Source of the DNA: Heterobilharzia americana
Taxonomy: Eukaryota > Platyhelminthes > Trematoda > Strigeidida > Schistosomatidae
Reading direction: 5' to 3'
Assembly (NCBI GenBank): GCA_944470555.2
Contig: OX104134.1
Coordinates: forward strand, 16,657,248 to 16,721,247
DNA: 64,000 nucleotides
The stretch's first letter is position 1. Each line of letters opens with the position of its first letter. Made by a program: the position numbers and the translations under genes. Positions 44,884 to 57,878 of the stretch are shown piece after piece. Under the pieces are notes generated by a model. The model ran no database searches, was not told the origin of the DNA, and worked only from the letters and a program-made list of their open reading frames with translations.

Positions 44884-45412
44884 TTTCTACACTTCTTTTA
44901 AGTTGGTTTACTGGGGTATCCGGGAAAATGTTATGTGATGGGAGATTCCACAGGGCACATACTTTTCATGAGAAGTTCGACCTGACCCTGGCGATGGCTT
45001 CTTGGTGATCTATTCCAACGAATTTCTATCGTGGTGACTGCCATTTTGCGATTGCGGTTAGTGCTTTTGCATGATCTGTTTCATGGGTGATCCGGCAGGC
45101 CCTATTACGGTTATTCTCTCTCTCTCCCGCCCCCTCTCTACCATCCCTTGGGGTAAATATGTTTGGGTGTCTCATACCGTCAAGACATTTTTTGCCTTGG
45201 TCCAGCAGCCGCTTTGTTGCGGCTCTTCGTATTTTTCCAAAAAGATTGAAGTCACTCTCAATTACTGGAAACTCTGCCATGCTGTGTACTCCCAGTTGCG
45301 GGCATGCATACAACTTGAAAGTCGTCAGGAGTAGTTCCAGAGTGAGAGCACTGGTCTGTCCCTGCAGGAAGTTCAGGGACTGTTCTAACTTGCTGCCACT
45401 CCTTTTTAACAA
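44884..45412 (-). pseudogene. CR1-type RT C-terminal region
   Basis: The 128-codon frame 45412-45026 contains LLLTTFKLYACPQLG and KIRRAATKRLLDQG, which correspond to the CR1/Jockey blocks 'vlY...vrP.LEYG' and 'vQRRATKLv.GL', then HPNIFTPRDGREGAGE for 'L.lf.L.yRR.RGD'. In a second frame, VCALWNLPSHNIFPD and VNQLKRSVENF (to about 44884) give the C-terminal 'WN.LP..vv.a.svn.FK..ld' block. A frameshift and stops separate the pieces. Confidence 0.75.
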
Positions 45413-46149
45413 GAAATGACGTTTAATATATCAAACAGCTTGATTCTTGGATCGTTTATCTGTTTGCACTTTTGTAGTGGCATGATTGCTCGAACTACAT
45501 TCGTATTCGGTAAACCAAACGAAATGTGGACATGCGTCTTCTTGCACCCATCATTCCTGGTTGAATCCCAAGTGCAAAATTCTAATCGCTGCAAGACTGC
45601 CGTCGACCACCCTGCAAGATTTTGCGTTGTCCTCAAAAGTAAGGATGGGTGATTAAGCTTTCCCTATCACGGTGATGAATAGCGGAAACAGAATTGGCAC
45701 CATGATTACGCTCCGGACTTTTCATTTATGGACACTTTCCTGTTTACTTTGGGCGAAAACTTTCCGCCTTTGAAGTACGCTTCGGACTAAGCGAATGGAA
45801 GTTTGTTAACCTCTTATTATAATACTTGCCGGAGCGATTTTGTGGGCAAGGATTAAGGCCGGGACGCTGGACTATGCTTTTGCTGTGCCGAAAAACATCA
45901 AGCGAATTGAGTTTTAGCCAATTCAGCTGGGTTCCCAGCCATCTTAAGCAGTCCGCAAGCTGATGCCAAGCTTATCACTGTTCCAAGAGCGATATGGATC
46001 GGCGTGAACGGCGTTTTTCCGAATAAAACATTCCCGGATATCATCTGCGCGAGGCTTTTCAATACTTCTAACGATATGGAATGGAAGTAAGTTAGCAGTC
46101 TGCTTAACCATCCGGAACTTCAAAATTTTCCATCCAGTATATTGCAACG

Positions 46150-47150
46150 AGTTTATTCTGTTTCACCTTGTCCTAAACGTCCAACTGTGGCCCAAGATTG
46201 CATCAAATACTCACACGGACATTTATCAAGCTGTGAACCAATTGTTATGAATTTAAGAAGTTTAATGAGGAAAGGGCTGTGGTGGGTGGCCTTAAGGCAA
46301 ACAAAACTAGATCAAGTGACACTGCTCGAAAGACTCACCTTGAGCTATAGATCTCTTCTGGGTGAAGTGAACCATTTATAATGCCTCCCATTTTCCAGTG
46401 TCTGTCGTAATGTTGGCATGAAAGCGTCATCTGAAACTTGGTTGCACAACTCACTGCCTGATAAAGTGGTCACCTTAAATGGTTTCCAGATGTTTCACCA
46501 AGATCAGTGTAGCTACTCATATCAGCGTTCAGTAGTGTTCAATAAATTATATTTGCTTCACCCATATGAATGACAGTTTAGACCGTATCATTGTTCAGCT
46601 TCCTCCAAAACATTTAGACAAATGGATATATGTTTACGTCGACAATGTTTGCTCAATCCCTCTTTGCGGCTGTTCTGATTTATCTAAATTTACTGACGTA
46701 TTCACAGAACTTGCTGCTCCCACCGTGTGTGATCCTTCGTCTACAGTCTGTGGTGATTTTAACTCTTGTAGCCGAAACTTCCCTTTTCCTCTTGGTCACA
46801 GTAACCCGGTTAGCTTTTCAACCCATCATTATGCCACGGTCGATTTGGTTTTTGTTGATGTGCCTGAAATATATTAATCTTGGAAGCGTGCATCACTACT
46901 GAACTCAGACTTCAATACCATGTGTGTTCTGCTAGAAATTGATGCCAAACCACTAAAGGGTACTTTTCATAACAGTCTAAGAAGAATGTACAACACGACA
47001 CCTACACAAGGCTACATACTCAACTTCAGATGCACATTACAAAATAAAGGATGGGATTTATTTGAAAATGATGCTTTGGATTGTGCAACGCTTACCACTA
47101 CATGTTGTCTTAAATTTCGCCCTGAAACTCGGCAATGACGCCAGAGAAAC
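46150..47150 (+). pseudogene. CR1/Jockey-type endonuclease fragment, plus strand
   Basis: Successive plus frames show SSETWLHNSLPDKVVTLNGF (about 46430-46490; ETWL carries the catalytic Glu), then IYVYVDNVCS, VCGDFNSC (catalytic GDFN), STHHYATVDLVFVDVPEIY (46566-46877), and past a stop a linker frame (46920-47138). It runs opposite to the RT pieces around it, so it belongs to another insertion. Inactive because of frame breaks. Confidence 0.75.
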
Positions 47151-48925
47151 CACCTGTGCATTGAATCCGTAATTCAAACGGAGGCCAGCAAACGTTATCT
47201 TGCACGGTCCGTCACATAACAGGAGGTGGTCTTTCTAAATTTAATGAAAGGATTGCGTTCAAATTCCTAGTCACTAAAACATACGCAAACCCCAGAGTCG
47301 GGTGGTATGTCAGGTACTCTTTTAGCAAATATGCTGACATTCTGTGACTTCCGTTCAAAGGCATCATTCCGAGCCCTTTTCTAAGAATGATATACCAGCC
47401 GTCTGAGGGGAAAGTGAAATGGCTCCGGTACTGATTCCACGTCTTCTAGAGCAAGTGTGAAGTTCTGGACTATGGCAACAACCTCAAGATTTCCAAAAAC
47501 AATAGAAGGACTGCTGCTTTGAGCCCCTGAACCCACAAGTGGGGCTCTCAGAGGTCCAAATCAATCTATCCACGAACCCAGAAGCAGCACTTTAGCTGCC
47601 GCGGCTGTTTCACGCCATAATGTCATTTCCAGCCTGGATGAAGGTGCTAAGCACTTTGGATCTACCTTCTTATGATAAACTTCTGCCTTTGATACTCTCC
47701 CTAGGCCTCTTTTATTGAACAAGCTTGCTGGGACTAAAATTGAGAACTGGCTTCGTCGTCGTTTTCCCGGGAGAAGACAAACCGCCTTACACGGAAGAAA
47801 GTGCCATTTTCCTCGACTTAGTGGAGCTGGTGTACCTAAAGTTGGTTTTCCTCTTCCTATCTCTTCTCTTTCTTTTCGCATGACCTTCTCCTCGCAACTA
47901 GAGGATTAGTTCCTTTTCGGACCGTCCTCAGTTCGATACCTCCCTGGGCTTAAATCCGTCGTTGTTCTTCCTCATTACTCTTACCTCCCCTTACCCATTA
48001 CCTCCAGCTATCACATAACCAACCCTAGACTAAGGCATAGGCAAGGTTAATGCGCCCTGCTTCCGTCGCATGAATAGTCTTTTTTGAGGGCTGTGCTGCA
48101 GAGAATGTGTAAAGCATGGTTGATCCCGGCCACTGTTTTTTCCTGATCTTTGTTGGCCTCCTCATACTTCGTTGACCCTGGAGAAATTCCTTCGCTTGAC
48201 TTTTCACATGAGGAAGCAGGTTGCCTGACACAACTCAGCCTATGCTTTTACTTTTCGGTAATTCGTGTATCTTGACTATACCTACTTGTTACTTCCAGCT
48301 ATTCTTTCCTTGATTCCGATGAAAGACTAGTTTGTGCTGCATTAGACCTTGGAGGCTGTCAGTTAAGCAAGTGGAATATCACCAACCGATAGCCATAGCT
48401 GCGGTCGTCGACTTGACTGTCCCCGGGAAGATAAAAAGCGAATTCATTAGGCTTTAAGCAAGAACAGCTACGTGCAAAAGTTCGAACATAGTTTATCTGA
48501 GCTGCGTACCGTTTGAATATAGTCTTGTAGCCAATAGTTTTATCAAATCATCTGCGGTGGCGAACAGTTAACATGACCTTGGTGTCACCGCTGACTTCAA
48601 AAGTCCCGTTGTTATGTATTACATATTGTTAGCCGGTGCCGTTGTTAACGTATATCTGTGAAATGTTACACAACGAGTAGACTGAGAACTCTGCTCTGCA
48701 AGCAAGACCATGGTTTGCAATGCAAGAAACTTACTGTTGTTTATTTTGATTATCCATGCTTCCACTGTCTTCTTTGTTGAAAACGAACGACAAGACAAGA
48801 CACTTCCACTTTTTCGACAGGCTGTTTGACTGCAGGGTGTGCTCAAATGGATCACTGATGAGTTTTGTGAATGATGCAGAGTAACCCTTTAGGACCGTCG
48901 ATCACGGGCCATCATAACGTTTGAA
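47151..48925. other. GC-richer unrecognised stretch
   Basis: Presumably more retrotransposon-derived DNA. No motif of EN or RT was found. A B-box-like GTTCGATACC at 47930-47939 stands alone. Frames of 106 codons (minus, 47881-47561) and 64 codons (plus) overlap here without family signal. Confidence 0.4.
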
Positions 48926-49243
48926 TTACTTAAACGAAGCCTGATTCTTTCCTCTGTTTGGTGGAGATGTAAGATGGGTAGTTATTCCTATTACTCCTTT
49001 TGGTGTGGTTTGATTTTGGTGAGAATTTGACGCCGAAATCATCTCAAGGCCTAGAATCTCACTTACTTCTAGGATGATCAGTGCATCCCTGTTGAGGTCA
49101 GTCATGGGACCGACTGCCTCACTATTCGATTTTCTGTAGAACAAGAAGTGGTTCGGGTTTGTAACCTTCCATATTCGAAAACCGGAATAGTTTCTTGAGC
49201 AGTTGAGTGAGTTCCCAAACAGAGTCAGATGAGCTGTATGCAA
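48926..49243 (-). pseudogene. EN-RT linker of CR1-type element
   Basis: A 105-codon minus frame with FRIWKVTNPNHFLFYRKSN followed by AVGPMTDLNRDALI. CR1/Jockey proteins have at this place 'FW.y...k......i..L...dG', which fits in order and spacing. Evidence is by pattern only. Confidence 0.5.
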
Positions 49244-49330
49244 GTTATTCTTTGCAAACCAGCAACTCCAAACGGCGTAAATCAGTGTTATTTTTGAAGC
49301 GAAGCAAAGTGACCATGAGCTATGGAAGCC

Positions 49331-50464
49331 TTGATGAGTTTATGCAGCTTGCTTCATACCTCAGAAGCACCCATGGCCATGAAACTTCATCTTACTTTTT
49401 CAAGAAAGTCATCCGCGCTGCACCAAGGGGTGATGTTTTTCAGTCCGCTGACCATCATTTGGAGGGGGCTGTGAGAAGAGTAGCCACTTCAATCTTTGCA
49501 ATTCGAAAAGAGGCTAAGGATTTCCTAGTTAGCGCGTTTGTAGTCTCCATATGCCACGGGTCTGCTAAGACGTAGATCATTGTCAGGCTCAGAATGTGAA
49601 TGATTTATACACTCTGGGAGTTGGGATTTATTGGGTTCCGCACATAATGATTTCACGCAGCATTATCTACTAGTGGGGCATTCAAGGGGGTTGTTACTAA
49701 GCAACACCATGATCATCCCTCTCTCTTGACTATTTAAAGATTGGTTACCATTACAGCAAAAAGCATGAGTTCTTTTTAAATGTTAATAACTTCATCACCA
49801 TTCTACACAAGTTAATACCTGGTCCAAAATCTTCTATTCTCTCTATTTCATAATGATATCTTCGGCTTCAGTTTAGTTTCCACTACTTTTGCATGCATCT
49901 TCATCTTCTTCCCCATAAGTTTATCTATAAACAGTAGGTTTGATACCTCTTCAAGTAACTTTTGCAGTCAGTGCAATGAACTCACCTGCATGAATCATAG
50001 TCGGTATACTTCTGTGCTCCTGTTCCGAAGTTCGTCTGCTGCTCGCTTTTCTTATTCATTTTTCAGGTTTATCCAACCAGTCCTTCATCCGTATGGAATC
50101 CTAGTAGTTTAATTTGTCAGCGCGCACTATGCCATCTAGACCTTATGACGAACACATGAAGCCAAAGGTCAGAGCTGTACTACCCGCCCTACCTTCAAGA
50201 ATATCGGAGTATTCAAACAATAGCCGTATATTTCCCACTTTCCAACTGAGCTTACCTCAGTATGATGAACAATTATGCTGCTGTTTATCTGTTTCATTCT
50301 TTGCTGTCTGCAAAGCATTAACTTTCTTACTCTAGGCGCATCTTTTATGTACCGGAAAGAACGGTGTCCATTGTATAGCTTCATATTGTACATAACAGTC
50401 AGTTCACATTGCGAAAATGATCAGATCTGTAAACTGGTTTGTTTTCATGTAACTTATGTTGTGT
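49331..50464. other. Unrecognised stretch
   Basis: A plus frame of 122 codons (49207-49575) overlaps the linker frame on the other strand. No motif recognised. AT content rises again towards 50.4 kb. Confidence 0.4.
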
Positions 50465-50468
50465 GAAA

Positions 50469-50470
50469 TA

Positions 50471-50527
<57 letters not shown>
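50469..50527. repeat. (ATT)n microsatellite at the end of a CR1-type element
   Basis: About 20 ATT units. On the minus strand they form a (TAA)n tail behind the presumed 3' end (TGCTTAATAG) of the element at 50535-55330. Confidence 0.9.
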
Positions 50528-50530
<3 letters not shown>

Positions 50531-53411
50531 TAAGCACTAGTGAGGCAACTACCACCAAACCCACTCTTGTTTGTGGACAACAGTCACAGTCCCTTGATTT
50601 GCGACAGTCCTCTGTGTTGATGATAATGGTAAGACTCCTGACAGAAGGGGATTTTGAGGCGAATTCACTTTCCGTTTAACGGTGCCGGAGCTAACTGGGA
50701 CAAGAATGAGCGAGAGTGAGCTGTTTGGAGGTGGTCCTAGGGGCGGAGAATGGGAAATCTCATGCTGTCCTCAGTTACAATAAAGGAATAACATATGACG
50801 TAGCGCTTAGACACTGAGCAATTAGCTGCTGAAGACGCAGACTCAAAAACTGTACAGAATGAATGATTACTGGAGCAAAAGTCAGTCCGGTAGGTGCGTG
50901 AGATGGTGGCATGTAATGGGAACGACTGAATTTCGGGAAGTCAACTGAACTGACTTCAAGACCTGAACTGAGATAAGAAGAGTTTGCCTGAAGGTGCAGA
51001 GGGCCTAATGATTGTAGGGATGGAAAGAAACCGTCAAGAATTTATTCCCGCTAGTTTGGAAGTGGCTGTGAAAGTGGAAGAAAGGAAAAACTGGATGCCC
51101 ATTAAAGTGGCTGCATTCGTTCGGGCTCAATAGATCATGGATGGAGAAAAGGGATTGCTTAAGTGGAAAGGGTCTATGGTTGGCGTGTCACCTCAGGTAA
51201 GAGCTATTTTGTTATCCATCCCTTTCTGCCATACAGGTCTGAAGCTATTCAAAACATACGGTCACAGCTAGCTGATGCGCACAAGCAGCCCGTTTTACCT
51301 AGACACATTTTTACCAAATAGTAGAAACACCTTTGCACCTTATTCTGAAATCATCAGCTGGAAGTTTCATTAGATTTTCAGCTGGTTGGTGTAGTGTGTC
51401 AATAGACGTCCCCGGTCCACACATTGAGCACCTTGTTCAGCAGTGCACTGGTCTGAGAAATAAGTATTCACCACCTCCTGGTATCGATGATTTGATGAGA
51501 CATTTTCTCGAACACGAATCATCACCCGGCTATTTCATGCTCATAAGATAAACTTGTTTTCTCGAACTTCTGTCGTACAAACTAGCCTGCCAGTCAGTCC
51601 GAAGAATATGTTTGTTGTTGACTTATATTTCCTAAAAACCATATGATCTAACCCCAATCCAACCTGTTTAGGTCCTGCAGCGAAGCGTTTATAGGACCGA
51701 TAACATACAATAATCTTCAGAACACTGGAAATTTATAACTGTGATCACTAATGCGTAATAACGCTTTGAACAAACAGATATATGCATGTTAGGGACTGAC
51801 AGATGTACCAGCAAGTTCCTGACTCTATAGCCTCGTTTCGGAGCTAAGTTTGTAACTCCCAATGAACAGCAGGGCTTGTATTCCATCATGCTGTAAGCTG
51901 GTTTGTTGTGTCCCCGAATTTACTCCGCAACCTATTTTTTAGTGGGCAAAAATTGTATGTCTCTCTAACCTCTGCTATACCCTGACCAATCTCGAGTCTT
52001 TTGTTTACTGTGAAGTCCGAATTCCTGGTTTAGTAGTACAAAGATAGAAACTGAAAAAGTTCTAGTTATCAATGTTCTGAATAAACAGTAGGTGGACAGT
52101 TTATCATAATCTGATGTTGCTCAAGAACTGTGCACGTAATTAATCAGCTATAGAATTTTAAACTGATTGGAAACTGCACAATTTGACGCTACCTGAAACT
52201 GGAGAGGGCACCTCAGGAAGTTATTCAGCCACTTTCCACCCTCTAATTTGTTTTGTTTTCTAGTTGCAAATAATTAAATTTCTGAGATTGCTTTTCACTA
52301 CTAATTGTTTGTGCACATTCTTTTTCCCTGTGAGTATTCGATCCACTTTTCCCTCCTCTTTTCTGTTCCGGATACCCCCCTGGTTGACAGTTGACTGCAA
52401 CTGTCAAACTTACTCGCACTCCTGCATGCTACTCTTCATTAACACGCCTACAGGTGACACAGAAACCTAATGAGGGCCGGTCTTTTAAACTGGATATGCA
52501 AAGCACCAAGACGAAAAAACTGGCATAGAGCCCTTAAACAACAGTACTAAGAAGTGGGTGAAGGGATAGTCGTAAGGCGAAAATTCATGGCGTCTGAATG
52601 GAATTAAGACTAAATAATTTTGAAGCAGTAATATAGATGGCCATCCACATCAAGAGAGGAAGAAGAGCACTTTCAAGGCAGTGTACATTGATATGCTGTA
52701 ATTGGGTCCTGAGAGAAAGTTCTACCAGCAGCTGGACAAAGCATGACAATAATATGATGTTCCTCGTAGACAACCGGTGGCACTGTGTTAATGTTGACAT
52801 CCCTAACATTGGCGGCAGTGGCTGAGAATGGGCATACAGGAAATAGTGTTAGATCCATTCAGCACCAGCTAGTTGTTTCGGCCCAGCCTGTATCCTAGTC
52901 GGAATGCATAGGTCATGTATCGCCACGAAGCCGTCCAAAATATTTTGAGGCTGCCGACAGATGAAGTGGGGACTACCCAACCAGGTACTGCAGTTCAATG
53001 GTCACTCATCACTCGAAAACAGAAGTGGAGTGAAGGCATGCAGGGTTTTGCTTTCATATAAGTATTCTCTCTGGGTTTCCACGGAGACAGCCAAAGTAAC
53101 CATTTAGCTACATTCCACTGGTCAGGTGACTTGGATGACTTAGTATCTTGCTAGCCATCAACAAGTCCTTCCCCGTGGTTGTGAAAGAAAGGCTGACACT
53201 AAGGAGAGAGACGGCAGAATAATTTACAAAAGTTGACCCGCTATTCATAAAGGTTCAGTACCAGTCCGTTATTTTCCCCTCATTGTTCAAGCATACTAAA
53301 GTGACCTCATAGTGCATTCGACTCTCTTTCAGATATCACTGCTGTGCAAAACTTAACTTCGTCAGGGGAAAGTAGAATCAGAAAGCGGAATTCCCCACCG
53401 TACAAGTAGTC

Positions 53412-53657
53412 CTACAGCCAGGATAGCACCTGACCACCTACACATAACTCTGCTGTTTCGGACATAAGGATAGCGTGTAAGACCGAAACGAAGGTCTTAG
53501 AAAAGTCCAGGAAAGTCAAATCAACAGGGACTTGAAGGTCCCAACATGCCATCCAGTTGTCACAGGCTGCCAGAATGTCTGAAATGTAGGACTTACCCAT
53601 TTGGAAGCTGTGCTGAACGTCATCGAGTGCTTCCGTTTTTTCCAAAGTATTCTCCAA
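53412..53657 (-). pseudogene. CR1-type RT fragment
   Basis: The 81-codon minus frame reads SFQMGKSYISDILAACDNWM, then VDLTFLDFSKTFVSV and GGQVLSWL. These are the CR1/Jockey RT blocks 'HGF..grSc..nLl...d.w', 'vDv.yLDFSKAFDrV' and 'gi.g..l.Wl'. The catalytic Asp-containing LDFSK block is present but AFD is changed to TFV. The YxDD region is not recognisable. Confidence 0.8.
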
Positions 53658-54599
53658 TGTGGTTGCCCTTAAGTCCTTCCATTATCAGTAGGAGTACTAA
53701 TGGCCGGCGACACTTCGGGTTCGACTTGATTTTACTTTCAAAATCGGACAGGAAATGAGGCGTTCTACTCTCTTTGGAATTAGCGTTGATCTAAAAAGCA
53801 TTGGAAAAGGTTACGGAAAGGGCCACACAGCATAACCTTTCAACACAGATGGGCAAATGTCATGGCATGCTAAGGATTTTCCTGGGATCTGTGGAAATTT
53901 TTCGAGAACAGTAGTACTAGCTACCTATGCAACTTGTCTGTTGACACGTGAGGCTGGATGACGTGACTTTGGACACGTTTAAAATGTGGCGCTAAACGCT
54001 TCGGCGTTCTCCAATCTAGAGAACTTCTCTCCAAACTGGTCCTGTAAAACGCACTCTGCATGGGTAGTAGACTACCTCTTTGTGATAAATCGATATAAGT
54101 TATATGGCTCTGAACGTGATTTGTGTGGAACAATCTCCTATCCCACCTCACCTCAGTATCACATGAATCCCTTAACGCCTCATGTGCACTGTGGTGTCAT
54201 TTTTCTGCAGACTAGGTTTGAGTCATGCTTTCTTCCTCGCCTTCAAGATGCGGTCAGTGTCTTGACTTATCAATGAGGCATGCATTGTCTACATTTCTAT
54301 CAATAATGGGACATTTTTCAGAGATAGCCCCTCTTAGTGATGTCCCTCACTAGTTTTCGGTGATGGTTATTCGATCAGTGATGCCACTCCTGATTCTATG
54401 GAGCTATTGATAGGCACTTTCTCATCGCCACCTAGTTGACTTTCCAGGTTGCAAAGACAAGAAAGGGCACTCTCATGATAGTTCTTCACTGAATACAGCT
54501 GTTCAAACCGGACCGTTTGGTATCAGTAGACGATTGTTAGTTAAAAGGAAATCCAGTCTTGATGGCTATTTGGTCCGTCGCGGACAAATGCTATCACCG

Positions 54600-55060
54600 A
54601 TATTTTAACACAGAAGGATGTTTATGATGACATCTAAAAGTTCTCAACGGAATTCCTGGCTTGAATTAGATCTGTCCTGCCCGCAGTTGGAAGTTGAAAT
54701 CTCCTACTATGATAACCTGATTGTGCCCCATTTTTGGTGATATTCCAGGTTACCAGTAGGGAGTCGGCAGGCATATCTCCTCGGATACTTGGTGTGTTCC
54801 ACCACAAGTATCTACAGATTTCGTCTGAGAGCCCTGTCACTAGGTCATTCATCTTTGAACTGATTATTCAAGTATATTGTTACCCCACTTCCCTTCTTGT
54901 TTTACTTATCTCTCCTGAACAGAAATATCCGTCTATATCCGCTTAAATTTCACTAATATTAGACAATAACCAAGTCTCTGAGTAAAATGGGAATAGAAGG
55001 ATATTAGCTCCGCTACCTTACTCCCCTCACACTTCTGTCTAGACACTTGGAGGTGCCTCT
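54600..55060 (-). pseudogene. CR1-type endonuclease fragment
   Basis: On the minus strand YSETWLLSNISEI (about 54990), IDGYFCSGEIS, then VIIVGDFNFQLR (about 54690-54730). ETWL and GDFN are the two best endonuclease motifs. They lie in different frames separated by stops. Confidence 0.75.
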
Positions 55061-55330
55061 GGAATTGTGTGGTGTTTGACAGATCGTCATGTGAAGCAAC
55101 TAAAGCCAGTGCTGGGCATCGGTGGGATCAGGATGGTTTATGTAGTCGCTGTTAAGTAAAAGTCATCAGTCTGTTCCTCTTCGCTTCAGTAGGGAGTGAT
55201 GGTAGCCTGAACATGAAGAATAACCGCTGTTTGCTGCTGTCGGAGTTTCTTCGGTCTGCTTTCGCAACGAAGATACTGAAAAAGTCTTATTATTTTAATT
55301 ATGAACATTATATGGATAGAATTTGACTAG

Positions 55331-56699
55331 ATATGCAGGTCGAACAAAGCGTGTATTTCACTAATTCATATCTGAGCACTATCCAGTATGACTGCTGAGT
55401 GGAGAATGTAAGTCAGCCACTGGTTATATTCCTTAACAAATGTTTACTCTTGGTCATCCGACTAACCACACTAGCATTAACTTTTGGAGACGGTGAACAG
55501 TTTAGAATGGGTGAGGGTAAGCAACCTGTGTAAGGTAGGGGATACGCACCTGAATCCAAATATATCAATCTGAACTCAAAAACCTTCACGTTTTCTTAGC
55601 GCTTAAAAAGTTGCTGATCCACTAGGTTGAAGAATAAGTCGAAGGTAAAGAAAATAGTGAATGCATTAACAGTACAATACAAATAGCATCCAGTCAGTAT
55701 AATTTAAAACAAGGTACAAATAAAAAAGCACACATTTCCAATGTGAAACAAATAAATGCAAATAAAATAAAATACCAACACGAAGAATAAAAGTCCCTCA
55801 ACCATGAGCAAGGAAGGAGTATGGTCAGATTTTGTTCTTCTGTGCCACTCACTTACTATTCGAATCTCGCTAAAATTGATTGCTTCATCATTGAAGTCTC
55901 TATCATGAACTTTCTTTATTCACCATTTTTACATCGATCAAAAAGATACTCCCCTATTTCGCATTACATGCAGAAAGTTTACACTTGGTTGGATTCCATA
56001 GACTTATTATTATTCTCATCATATTGTACGACATTACACGCCTTCTTTCCCGCTCTAGAAACCAAATAGAGAAATATAGTAGTACTGCAGCTCAGCATTA
56101 TCATTTAACAGACCATTGGGTGTGTAATCAATGTGAATACGACTATGCAGCTCTATGCAGTGAAAATATAAAGAAAACCTTGCGAATCTATCCACTAGGA
56201 CTCAGGTAACCAGCAGGTATGCAGATTTCCGAATGTATCTTCGAACAAGCCACTCAAGTGTAAGTCTATTTTTCAATCGAAAGTGCGGAACTAACCTCTA
56301 ATTATCTATCTGCCGTGAAGTAAATCATATCTAACATACTAACTCAATGAAAGTGAATGAGAACGTGCAAAAAACTGAAGCAATGGACACGTAAACAGGT
56401 GGCTATAGCAGTATTTTGCTGACAGAGAACAGAATCAATACAGTAAATAAACGAAGAGAACTGTGAAGATGGATTAGCATTTGATAAGCACTGTCTGACA
56501 TTTTGAAATGCGAAAACGTGATGGTGAATTTTCAACTTCAGCCGAATTGGGTTCAGTTCACATATTCTTACTAAGTACTCCCCTAACGCAGGGAGTACTC
56601 ATCAGATGCTGAGCCGAGAAAGAAAGTAAGCGATTTATGGTCTGTGAAAATGATGAAATTATGACCTTCAACCGAATGTCAAAAGTGGTGTACAGAACA
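55331..56699. other. AT-rich intronic DNA, nothing recognised
   Basis: Composition returns to AT-rich at about 55.55 kb. Plus frames of 74 and 82 codons (55821-56209) have no splice or family support. Confidence 0.45.
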
Positions 56700-57030
56700 G
56701 GAAATAGCTAGGAGTTCCCTACGAATATACCATACCTTGTTTCAAACTCCTGCAGCCACATCGAAAAAAGGTTGCGACTGGTTTTCAGTCAACTGTCGCA
56801 AAACTGCTCCGACTGCTGAGTCAGATGCATCAACAGCAATACTGGGTCGTGATGCATAGGGACGGTTGCATTCACGACGGCTTCCTTGACCTTAGAAAAA
56901 GCAAGTCTAACCACGTTGTCCAGAGTCGCGTACTTCTTAGTCTCTCGAAGTAGATCTTTAAGTCGTCTCTGCGCTTGTCAAGTTCGCACAATAACAATTC
57001 CTAAAAAATCACGAATAGCATAGATTATTT
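56700..57030 (-). mobile_element. Ty3/Gypsy-type LTR retrotransposon pol remnant
   Basis: The minus strand encodes, in two frames, the C-terminal part of RT (RLKDLLRETKKYATLD, LAFSKVKEAVVNATV) and the start of RNase H (IAVDASDSAVGAVLRQLTEN), the typical Gypsy pattern in which the RNase H begins with a conserved Asp. No LTR, integrase or gag sequence was found. A short, broken fragment in the intron of the candidate RhoGAP gene. Confidence 0.75.
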
Positions 57031-57084
57031 GTGGAACATCTACCAAAACAGAATAGTTGTGAGGATCATTTGAACAATTCATAC

Positions 57085-57182
57085 CTGATAAACATCTCCT
57101 GAACTGATTTTATACTCAGACGCTAGCACCCCATAATAATTCCTCTGGATTTCAATCACCACTTTAATTCTTTCGATTGTCG
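57085..57182 (-). CDS. Candidate exon of the minus-strand gene
   Basis: Acceptor TTTTTTTTTGAACCAG ends at 57183; open for two bases plus 32 codons; donor GTATGA follows at 57084. The peptide includes VVIEIQRNYYGVLASEYK and ISSGDVYQ. Its 5' phase fits the exon at 57707-57767 and its 3' phase fits the RhoGAP-like exon at 44023. Splice signals are good. The segment could be the N-terminal part of the RhoGAP fold, but this is inference. Confidence 0.5.
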
Positions 57183-57706
57183 CTGGTTCAAAAAAAAACT
57201 TAACACTAAATCCCAATTTTAGAATGCAGTTGTCCAAAGTGGCTTTTACATTTCTCGCATTCATGAGAAACTCATAAATACATTAGGACACATGGACATG
57301 TATGTATTCAAAATATACAATGAAAGAGAGGAAATCTTAGATTATACTTTTCCAGCCATTGGTTTAAATAACAAATCATTAACCAAAAGCATACTGATAT
57401 ACTGGACGAAACTTTATTGCTTGCAGATTGAAAAAGAGGTAAACAGTCATATGAATACAGCGATTTGAACTTTAGATGAAGATTACTATACAGCTCTAAA
57501 CAAATTGTACACTACGAGTGAATGTGAATAAACCGTTTGAAAGTGGCATTAACACAGGTAATTTTTAAATTTTATTTATTACATAAAAAATATTAAAAGA
57601 AGCTATAAACCAAAAAGTGCTGAAGTGAAAAAATCACAGAAATCCATTTATTCTTCTCAATTGAAGTAGAAAATAATTTCAGTGCTGGTCCATCGCTACG
57701 GCCAAC

Positions 57707-57767
57707 CTTGTAAAAATTGTGAAAGGTGATGGTCTCTGTGATAGTTCCCTTCCATAATGAGTGTCTG
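57707..57767 (-). CDS. Candidate short exon of the minus-strand gene
   Basis: Acceptor TAGCTTTCAG ends at 57768; 20 codons plus one base up to a weak donor GTTGGC. Chosen because its phases match both neighbours. Alternative: in another frame the sequence stays open to a TAA at 57593, with AATAAA close behind (about 57570), which would make a terminal exon instead. Both readings need transcript data. Confidence 0.35.
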
Positions 57768-57878
57768 CTGAAAGCTAAAAATAGATGACAATTTGACGTT
57801 AAAAGAGACAGTGTATGACGTGTGGAAAACATTTGTTTAACCTTTAAGAAACATTTAGAAAAACATTATTATCATTAC

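Larger units (their letters stand above)
44545..49330 (-). mobile_element. Decayed CR1/Jockey-type non-LTR element, probably composite
   Basis: GC-richer block. On the minus strand the EN-RT linker is seen at 49243-48926, and the RT C-terminal region at 45412-45026 and to about 44884. Between them only unrecognisable sequence and a plus-strand endonuclease fragment (46150-47150) were found, so this is probably several overlapping insertions. It sits in the large intron of the candidate RhoGAP gene. Confidence 0.6.
50535..55330 (-). mobile_element. Decayed CR1/Jockey-type non-LTR element
   Basis: From 55.06 kb leftwards on the minus strand: endonuclease (54600-55060), RT (53660-53412) and, after an unrecognised 2.5 kb, a (TAA)n tail at 50527-50469. 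Order and spacing fit one full-length element of about 4.8 kb that has accumulated many stops and frameshifts. GC content is higher than in the flanks, as in the neighbouring element. Confidence 0.6.
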
